Source: Candidatus Woesearchaeota archaeon
Lineage (GTDB): Archaea > Nanobdellota > Nanobdellia > Woesearchaeales > JAGVYJ01
Assembly (NCBI GenBank): GCA_018303315.1
Contig: JAGVYJ010000055.1
Location: forward strand, 1 to 9,764
Direction: 5' to 3'
DNA length: 9,764 bases
The notes beneath the pieces are model-generated. The model did not search any database. It was not told the origin of the DNA and saw only the letters and a program-made list of their open reading frames with translations. Shown piece after piece: positions 4,789-9,764 of this stretch. Position numbers and translations under genes: made by a program. The stretch's first letter is position 1; every line of letters starts with the position of its first letter.

Positions 4789-5550
4789 CTATTGGCGGCT
4801 GTCGTTGCCGAAAGAGGCAATATGGGCCAGTTTGGCCACCCTGGGAAAACCGGGATTGTCATGGAGATGCAGAGCAACGGATTCAAGTGTTGCGCCAGTA
4901 CTTCTTACATCGTCAACGAGCGTGACTGGGCTGCTGCCGATATCCGGCCCTTCCCAAAGCTCTGACATCCTGATATGGCCATGAAAGTTCTCAAACCTGT
5001 AGCCAAAAGGCAGCCTGCCGGAAAGCAGTGCATCAGGATTTAGCACGTATAAAGCCTGCCCATTAGGGAGCTGCTGCATAAACGGCCCGAATCCGAGCAG
5101 CCCGGCATAGGCGATGAGCACCGGGGTTTCTGAACCGCTGTAAAGGCCGGAAGCCAGAGCATTAAACCTTCTTTCAAACAAATCAGGGCCTGCACGAATC
5201 ACCATGGCAACCTTATGGCCCAAAGTCACTGGCGTCTCGCTCAGTGGCAGATAATGCCCGGCAATCTGTGCTGTGTCCTTATATGCCCTGCCGGCTGAAA
5301 AATGTGCGGCAAGTTCTGCCATAAAGGGCCATTGCACCTCAGGAAAAGGGTCGAGGGCCTTTGCTGTAAGATACACTCCAAGCCCGAAAAATTCAGGCTG
5401 GTTCAGAGCAAGGATTTCCGGAGGGGTTAACATCGCGCCCCTGTAACTCAGTGCGAACTGGACAGATTCCGGCAGCGTGCTTCCCGGCTTGGTGTTTGCT
5501 GGGCCATGCAGAAGTCCAGTGAAAAAATTGTGTACCGGGGCTTTGAGCAT
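4789..5550 (-). CDS. Phosphoribosyltransferase-like protein (type I PRTase motif)
   Basis: A 253-residue soluble protein when begun at the ATG at 5550. Residues about 210-222 (TLVDDVRSTGATL) are a clear type I phosphoribosyltransferase PRPP-binding loop: hydrophobic strand, two acidic residues, then the T-G-A-T loop that binds the 5'-phosphate of PRPP. The preceding ~200 residues are not recognisable to me as a named PRTase (not obviously PyrE, Apt, Hpt or Upp), so the acceptor base is unknown. The ATG at 5550 is chosen over the in-frame TTG at 5583. The TATA-like box at 5590-5597 would start transcription near 5567, downstream of the TTG, and AGGTG lies 7 bases before the ATG as a Shine-Dalgarno. 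Unlike its neighbours this gene would have a short leader. Its promoter lies just beyond the TadC-like stop codon, so it is a separate unit from the pilus operon. Confidence 0.72.
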   Translation of the reverse strand: MLKAPVHNFFTGLLHGPANTKPGSTLPESVQFALSYRGAMLTPPEILALNQPEFFGLGVYLTAKALDPFPEVQWPFMAELAAHFSAGRAYKDTAQIAGHYLPLSETPVTLGHKVAMVIRAGPDLFERRFNALASGLYSGSETPVLIAYAGLLGFGPFMQQLPNGQALYVLNPDALLSGRLPFGYRFENFHGHIRMSELWEGPDIGSSPVTLVDDVRSTGATLESVALHLHDNPGFPRVAKLAHIASFGNDSRQ

Positions 5551-5556
5551 TGCTGT

Positions 5557-5561
5557 GCACC
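5557..5561 (-). promoter_or_regulatory. Shine-Dalgarno of the phosphoribosyltransferase-like gene
   Basis: The minus strand reads AGGTG ending 7 bases before the ATG at 5550. It decides the start in favour of 5550 over the TTG at 5583 and marks this as a leadered gene among mostly leaderless neighbours. Confidence 0.5.
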
Positions 5562-5589
5562 TTATTTTCTGGCCAAAAAGCAAGGAAAT

Positions 5590-5597
5590 ATTATAAA
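5590..5597 (-). promoter_or_regulatory. TATA-like box of the phosphoribosyltransferase-like gene
   Basis: The minus strand reads TTTATAAT. Standard spacing places the transcription start near 5567, giving a leader of about 17 bases before the ATG at 5550. Confidence 0.5.
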
Positions 5598-5604
5598 CCT
5601 ATTG

Positions 5605-6735
5605 CTAAAAGAAGCCTGAAAACAAGCTGGTGAACAGCCAGACAGCCACTGCATAAATCAGCAGGCTGACAAGTATGAACGGCAATACCGTCTTAAGCCC
5701 TGAAGTTGCCCTGCCGTTTCTTATCATGCTGACTATGAATGAAGTAAAGGTGGCTGAGATTACCAGCACCACCACGGCGAATATCCGGAAATCCGTCTGG
5801 GAAATCCCGACCTGGCTGAAGACCAAAGGAACATTCGCAGTCCCCTGCAGGTTGGTCAGGTCAAGGGAGCTTGTAATTGACGATATGACATTGAGCAGCT
5901 GGCCGGAAAGGGCAAACAGCAGGGGAGCGGCAATTATGGTGGAAAAGGTTATGAAAATAGTATAAGTTGTCATGCTTGCTGCCATCTCCTTCTTCATCAG
6001 CTGAATCTCCTGTATGTCAATGGCAATCTTGGTGAGAAGGTCTCCGACTTCACCTCCTGCCTCGATTCCCTCTATCAGTATGTGTATCGCCCTGTAAAGC
6101 ATAGGAGAATTATACTTCCCGGCAAGTTCAACCAGAGCGGTGTTTAGGTCGTGGCCTGCAAGCACATCCTTGGCAACGGTCTCCATTTCCTTTGCAAGTA
6201 TGCCGAACTTGGGGCGGACAGCACTCCATAGTGCCTGGTCCACAGGCATGCCTGCCCGGATGTTTGCGGCTGCGAGCTGCAGGTAATCAGGCAAAGAGTT
6301 CTCGATTGCCTTGGTGCGGGTGTAAATCCTGTACTCAAGGTAGCCGAGGAATGCCAGCCAGAGCACAGCGAGGGCCAGCGGGGTGCCAAGCAGATAATTT
6401 ACCGGCACTGCATATGTGAGAAAACTCGCGCTCAGGCTGCCCTCGAGCACATACTGATATGCCACCCATAGGTTGAATAATGTTACAAGCACCAGGCTTG
6501 CAATCAAAAGCTTTATGTTCACTGACCTTGGCTCAGCCTTCAGCCCTGCATTCTGGAGGTAGTAGCGAAGGAAAGTCCGATGCCTGTATGTATCTCTCTG
6601 CTTTTTCCCGCCAAACTCCAGCGCCTTCCGGATTGATTCCCTTGTGGGCGAGTCCTTGTCCTTTTGTGCCTTGTCCTCTTTTTTCTTCTGCGGCTTCTTT
6701 TCCTCTTTCTGTTTTGGCGTCTTTTTCGGCTTCAT
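5605..6735 (-). CDS. TadC/GspF-like T2SF membrane platform protein
   Basis: A 376-residue polytopic membrane protein. Residues 1-48 are an unusual very Lys-rich, hydrophilic tail; predicted membrane segments lie near 74-95, 105-130, 256-280, 317-338 and 349-371. The cytoplasmic T2SF domain spans about 146-255 (starting LPDYLQLAAANIRAGMP; later IEGIEAGGEVGDLL), the part that contacts the secretion ATPase in GspF, TadB/TadC and FlaJ families. Its ATG overlaps the TadB-like stop as ATGA (6732-6735), so the two are translated together and probably form a heteromeric platform that anchors and rotates or guides assembly of a pilus-like filament. It is the last gene of the operon. Family assignment is secure at the T2SF level; TadC versus FlaJ half is not resolved by eye. 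Confidence 0.85.
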   Translation of the reverse strand: MKPKKTPKQKEEKKPQKKKEDKAQKDKDSPTRESIRKALEFGGKKQRDTYRHRTFLRYYLQNAGLKAEPRSVNIKLLIASLVLVTLFNLWVAYQYVLEGSLSASFLTYAVPVNYLLGTPLALAVLWLAFLGYLEYRIYTRTKAIENSLPDYLQLAAANIRAGMPVDQALWSAVRPKFGILAKEMETVAKDVLAGHDLNTALVELAGKYNSPMLYRAIHILIEGIEAGGEVGDLLTKIAIDIQEIQLMKKEMAASMTTYTIFITFSTIIAAPLLFALSGQLLNVISSITSSLDLTNLQGTANVPLVFSQVGISQTDFRIFAVVVLVISATFTSFIVSMIRNGRATSGLKTVLPFILVSLLIYAVAVWLFTSLFSGFF

Positions 6736-7490
6736 AGTTCCACGGCAGGGCGCCGTGACCTTATTATTGCTAAAAACATGTACTGGAGAAAGCCAAGCAG
6801 ACCGGCAAACAAGAGCAGGACCGGCAGCCCGAATGACAGCGACAGGAACGAGCTTATGATGATGAACATAATTATGCCGATTGAAGGGAGGATGATGGCT
6901 ATCAGCATGTAAAACATTGCCAATGGATTAAGGCGCCGGGAGTATTCCTCAACAGCAATCCTCTGCTCCCGGGTAATCTGGTCGATGACTCCGCTGAGCG
7001 CAACCGAGATGTCTGCCCCTGTCTTTATAGAGTTCATCACCTGCCACATGAGTTTCCTGAAGTCACCAGAAGGTGAGATATCGATTGCCTCGGTTATTGC
7101 CTCGTCTATGGGCGTGCCCAAATCTATGCGATTGACGATATCTGCAAAATATGGCCCTACTTTGGGAAAATGCCTGCTGAGGTTTCTCATGCCTTGGTAA
7201 AGGGACACGCCGGCAGAGAGCTCAATGATTATGAACCTCCCGGCGTAGACGATTTCCCTGTTTATGTCCTTTTCCCTTTGGACTATTTTTACCGTAGGCG
7301 TGTTCATTGCATAAAAGAAGACGACAAACAGCACCGCAGGGAAAAAGTATGCAAAAAATCTTAAGGACACGTTAAGCGGGGCAAGGAAGCCAAAAAGTAT
7401 AAGCGTAAGCGCAGCGCTTATGTAGAAGCTGAGAAGCAGCTGCCTCTTTATGAAAGACTGTGCCGACTGCCGGATGCCGGCCTGCTTCAG
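6732..7490 (-). CDS. TadB/GspF-like T2SF membrane platform protein, apparent CTG start
   Basis: A T2SF-family membrane protein, partner of the TadC-like protein. Predicted membrane segments lie near residues 17-38, 43-61, 189-212 and 220-243, with the cytoplasmic T2SF domain at about 80-185 (IIIELSAGVSLYQGMRNL; later SIKTGADISVALSGVI). The first conventional start in frame is GTG at 7370, but the 40 codons before it clearly continue the protein (KQAGIRQ, then FIKRQ and a whole transmembrane helix), and there is no ATG, GTG or TTG between the upstream stop and 7370. A CTG at 7490 overlaps the ATPase stop as CTGA, the same 4-nt arrangement as the operon's GTGA and ATGA junctions. Starting there gives 252 residues. 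I therefore extend the gene to 7490, with CTG read as initiator. Alternatives are a sequencing error or a real truncation to 212 residues. Confidence 0.75.
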   Translation of the reverse strand: MKQAGIRQSAQSFIKRQLLLSFYISAALTLILFGFLAPLNVSLRFFAYFFPAVLFVVFFYAMNTPTVKIVQREKDINREIVYAGRFIIIELSAGVSLYQGMRNLSRHFPKVGPYFADIVNRIDLGTPIDEAITEAIDISPSGDFRKLMWQVMNSIKTGADISVALSGVIDQITREQRIAVEEYSRRLNPLAMFYMLIAIILPSIGIIMFIIISSFLSLSFGLPVLLLFAGLLGFLQYMFLAIIRSRRPAVEL

Positions 7491-8989
7491 CCTGTTGTCC
7501 TGTTGGTGTAATACTCGGCCATCACCCTGCCTACAGTGTCAACAGTGTTGATTTTCTGCTTCACCAGCCATTTCAGGACTTTTACCTTCTCCCGCATATC
7601 GGCATCAATCCTTGCGTTTGACAGCCCTGTGTAAAGCTTCAATACATCAATCAATGACCTGGACTTTCCCACCTTTCTCAGCTTGTCCGCAGCGGAGTCA
7701 TACTGGAGGAGCACCCTTTCGGTTGCGTCAGGCTCAATCTCCGCTATCTGGAATGTCCTCCTGATTCCTGTCCTGCGGTTCCTATACTGCACGAGAATCA
7801 TCGAGATTGCAGGCAGGAGGGTTTTGGGCACTGAAATGGGCGGGTTGGTAAGCCTGTTTATGGTTTCTGCTGCATTGTTGGCGTGGACCGTGGCATAGAC
7901 GGAGTGGCCTGTATGTATAGCCTCAAAGAGCACCTCGGCCTCAGCCTTCCTCCTTATCTCGCCGACCAGTATCCTGTCAGGCCTCATGCGCAGGCTGTTC
8001 ACAAGGAGGTCAAGCATGGAAATACCGCCCTTGCCTTCGGGGTTGGGCGTCCTTGTAACCATGGGAACCCAGTGCAGGTACTTGGGCATCTGAAGCTCAT
8101 GGGTGTCTTCTATTGATATTATCCTCTGGTTCGGAGGAAAAAAGTTTGAGACAACATTCAGCATGGAGGTTTTCCCGGATGCAGTGCCTCCTGCTATTAT
8201 AATTGAAAGCTCGTACTGCACCGAAAGCCAGATAAGGGCTGCTGCGTCGAGAGACAGCACATTCTGGCTGATGAAGTCTGTTATGGTCCAGGGCTTTGCG
8301 GCAAACTTCCTGAGGGTTATTGTGTTGCCAAACAGCGATACAGGGGCAAGCGTTGCATTAACCCGGTCGCCTGAAGCAAGGTTTGCATCCATGAGCGGCT
8401 CGAGTACTGTTATCTGCCTGCCGACCTTCCTTCCTATGGCGCTGGCATAATGCTTTGCCTGGTCATCATCGCGAAGCTGAAGATTGCTCTTGAGCCAGCC
8501 GTGCTTCATGTGGTAAACCCAGACAGGCTCGCCGGGGCTGTTGACAGCTATTTCCTCAAGCTGGTCGTCATTGCGCAGGATTTCCAAGTTCCCGAGGCCG
8601 AAGCTCCGCTGGATAAGGTATGTTGTGAGGAACTCCCGGGTTTTAGGCGTGGCATCAGGGAAGTATTTCTCCACAAGCAGGGCAATCACGTCCCTGAAGC
8701 TGGTCTCGAATTCCTGAATCCTGCGGGGGTTGAACGTGTCACCTATGCCCACGTTCACCTCAGCAATAAGCTCCTGCCTTATTTTCTCGAGGATTATCTC
8801 AGTGTGCTCGCTTATGGAAGGGATTGAAGTTTCATAAGTTGGGACGAACTCCCCTTTTTTCTGGTAAATCCTGACATAGACCGGGATTTTGTTGAGAAAA
8901 AAAGAATACTTGTCTATGGAGAGGCTGTCAGGCTGCGAAGTAGCTTTATCTGTCCTTTTCACCTCTTTTCTACCTTTTTTCTTTGTCAC
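7487..8989 (-). CDS. Type II/IV secretion-type ATPase (GspE/TadA/FlaI superfamily)
   Basis: A 500-residue cytoplasmic hexameric motor ATPase for a pilus-like machine, starting at GTG 8989. An N-terminal domain covers roughly residues 25-170. The C-terminal RecA-like core has Walker A GGTASGKT (267-274), an Asp box with ISIED (291-295), Walker B around PDRILVGE (337-344, with catalytic Glu344) and a His box HTGHSVYATVH (359-369); all key residues are intact. The C-terminal extension (about 435-500) resembles archaeal members. Like all of this family it should couple ATP hydrolysis to filament assembly or disassembly through the T2SF membrane partner. The start overlaps the coiled-coil stop as GTGA (8986-8989), and its stop overlaps the TadB-like start as CTGA. 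The initial 22 residues are Lys-rich, like the TadC-like tail. No pilin or prepilin peptidase is inside the window. Confidence 0.92.
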   Translation of the reverse strand: MTKKKGRKEVKRTDKATSQPDSLSIDKYSFFLNKIPVYVRIYQKKGEFVPTYETSIPSISEHTEIILEKIRQELIAEVNVGIGDTFNPRRIQEFETSFRDVIALLVEKYFPDATPKTREFLTTYLIQRSFGLGNLEILRNDDQLEEIAVNSPGEPVWVYHMKHGWLKSNLQLRDDDQAKHYASAIGRKVGRQITVLEPLMDANLASGDRVNATLAPVSLFGNTITLRKFAAKPWTITDFISQNVLSLDAAALIWLSVQYELSIIIAGGTASGKTSMLNVVSNFFPPNQRIISIEDTHELQMPKYLHWVPMVTRTPNPEGKGGISMLDLLVNSLRMRPDRILVGEIRRKAEAEVLFEAIHTGHSVYATVHANNAAETINRLTNPPISVPKTLLPAISMILVQYRNRRTGIRRTFQIAEIEPDATERVLLQYDSAADKLRKVGKSRSLIDVLKLYTGLSNARIDADMREKVKVLKWLVKQKINTVDTVGRVMAEYYTNRTTG

Positions 8990-9764
8990 TTTTTGAACAT
9001 GTCGCTCAGGGCAAGCACGTTGGACTCAAACTTCTTTTTTCTCCTGTTGAGGCTGCCGAACCTTTTCTCCAGCCGGGCCATCTGGTCCTTCACCGGTGAT
9101 TTTGACATTAGTGAAACGGCCTTGGCCTCCCGGGAAAGCTTGACAAATTCATTGTGCAGCTCATTTACCTCCCTGTTTATGCTGTCCATGATGAGGTCTG
9201 CATTGACTTTCTTCCTGAACATAAGTTCGAACTTTTTCCTGATATCCTGGCTTTCTTTTGTGGATGAAGCCCGAACTCGGTCATGCTTTCCTGATATTTC
9301 GTCAAGAAACGCCTTCTGCCTTTCCTGAAGCAGGCTGTTCTTTTCACTGTATGCCCTGGCCAAAGGTTCTATATTCTTCTGATGGTCGATAATCCTTGCC
9401 TCAACCTCGTCTGCCAGCCTGCCCAGCCTTGCAATTTTGTCCTTGTCCTCATCGAGAAGCGAGCCCTTGCTGTCAACCTTGTTCCTGAACCTTTCAACCT
9501 GCGCCTTTACGGCATCCAGCTTTTTCTGCAGCAGGGCCTCTGTCTTTACCAGGGAAGCCTGCTCTGCCAGTTCCTTCTTCAGGGTTTCACGCTCAGCCCC
9601 AATCTGTCCTGCCAAGTCACTGAACTTTTCCCGGTTGGCAAGAAGCTTCTGATGCAACTGGTCCATGTCATAGCTGAATTTCTGCTGCAGACTCGACAGT
9701 TCTTTCTTTGCATTGCGCTTTTCCTGGTCGAGGTTGTGCAATGTCTTTATGTCCTTCTGTATTG
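8986..9764 (-). CDS. Long coiled-coil protein, first visible gene of the pilus operon (5' end outside)
   Basis: At least 258 residues, open to the right edge of the window, so the start is not visible; the in-frame TTG at 9741 is preceded by further coiled-coil codons and is unlikely to be the start. The sequence is almost entirely charged and helical, rich in Lys, Glu, Gln, Leu and Arg, with heptad-like spacing from near the visible start (LDQEKRNAKKEL) to near residue 190, and a short C-terminal segment ending NVLALSDMFKK. No membrane helix or signal peptide is seen in the visible part. Its stop overlaps the ATPase GTG start, so the two are co-translated. The likely role is a cytoplasmic scaffold or adaptor of the pilus motor, perhaps like the ancillary coiled-coil proteins of archaella, but no homologue is recognised. 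Confidence 0.8.
   Translation of the reverse strand, partial: IQKDIKTLHNLDQEKRNAKKELSSLQQKFSYDMDQLHQKLLANREKFSDLAGQIGAERETLKKELAEQASLVKTEALLQKKLDAVKAQVERFRNKVDSKGSLLDEDKDKIARLGRLADEVEARIIDHQKNIEPLARAYSEKNSLLQERQKAFLDEISGKHDRVRASSTKESQDIRKKFELMFRKKVNADLIMDSINREVNELHNEFVKLSREAKAVSLMSKSPVKDQMARLEKRFGSLNRRKKKFESNVLALSDMFKK

Noticed and set aside
5551..5583. TTG at 5583 as start of the phosphoribosyltransferase-like gene
   Set aside because: It lies upstream of the predicted transcription start, whereas ATG 5550 has a Shine-Dalgarno at the right distance.
7683..8827. Several plus-strand open frames opposite the ATPase
   Set aside because: The ATPase frame has all four family motifs; these are antisense shadows in a G+C-richer gene.
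9739..9741. TTG at 9741 as start of the coiled-coil gene
   Set aside because: The frame stays open to the window edge and the upstream codons continue the same helical composition.
1..9764. CRISPR array
   Set aside because: No regularly spaced repeats were seen; the repeated trinucleotide pattern at 1-240 and 2400-2640 is low-complexity linker coding.

Overview
The window looks archaeal, and its style of compact, tightly spaced genes would suit a small-genome (DPANN-like) lineage, although the lineage cannot be fixed by eye. The evidence is promoter architecture. Seven of the genes that start singly have an A/T-rich TATA-like box centred about 27 bases before the start codon, so their mRNAs should be leaderless. 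The pilus-type operon on the right also resembles the archaeal relatives of type II/IV secretion: a GspE/TadA/FlaI-like ATPase followed by two separate T2SF membrane proteins.

Layout from left to right. (1) Positions 1-347 (minus) hold the N-terminal part of a Tat-type lipoprotein with a Pro/Ala/Ser/Thr linker; it runs off the window. (2) Positions 348-593 carry no gene but show divergent TATA signals and a structured stretch that may be a small RNA. (3) Positions 594-1646 (plus) are an A+T-rich two-gene module: a winged-helix protein fused to a minimal nucleotidyltransferase, then a small HEPN-like helical protein. A perfect 11-bp inverted repeat lies between the TATA box and the start codon. 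This looks like a self-regulated MNT/HEPN (type VII-like) toxin-antitoxin or defence module. (4) Positions 1713-2731 (minus) hold a second lipoprotein that resembles the first and is interrupted by a one-base frameshift. (5) Positions 2878-3387 (minus) hold a small Sec-type lipoprotein; it and gene 4 may carry degenerate M23/LytM-like domains. (6) Positions 3502-5550 (minus) hold four separately promoted genes: an unknown 104-residue protein, a short cofactor-dependent phosphoglycerate mutase, an unknown 101-residue protein and a phosphoribosyltransferase-like protein. (7) Positions 5605-9764 (minus) are one operon, in transcription order: a coiled-coil protein (5' end outside the window), the secretion ATPase, a TadB-like and a TadC-like membrane protein. 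Every junction is a 4-nt NTGA overlap.

The ATPase and the two T2SF proteins should form the cytoplasmic motor and inner-membrane platform of a type IV-pilus-like machine; the linked coiled-coil protein may be an accessory factor. No pilin or prepilin peptidase is inside the window. The most unusual items are the regulated wHTH-MNT/HEPN module set between two related lipoprotein genes, the apparent CTG start of the TadB-like gene, and the frameshifted lipoprotein.
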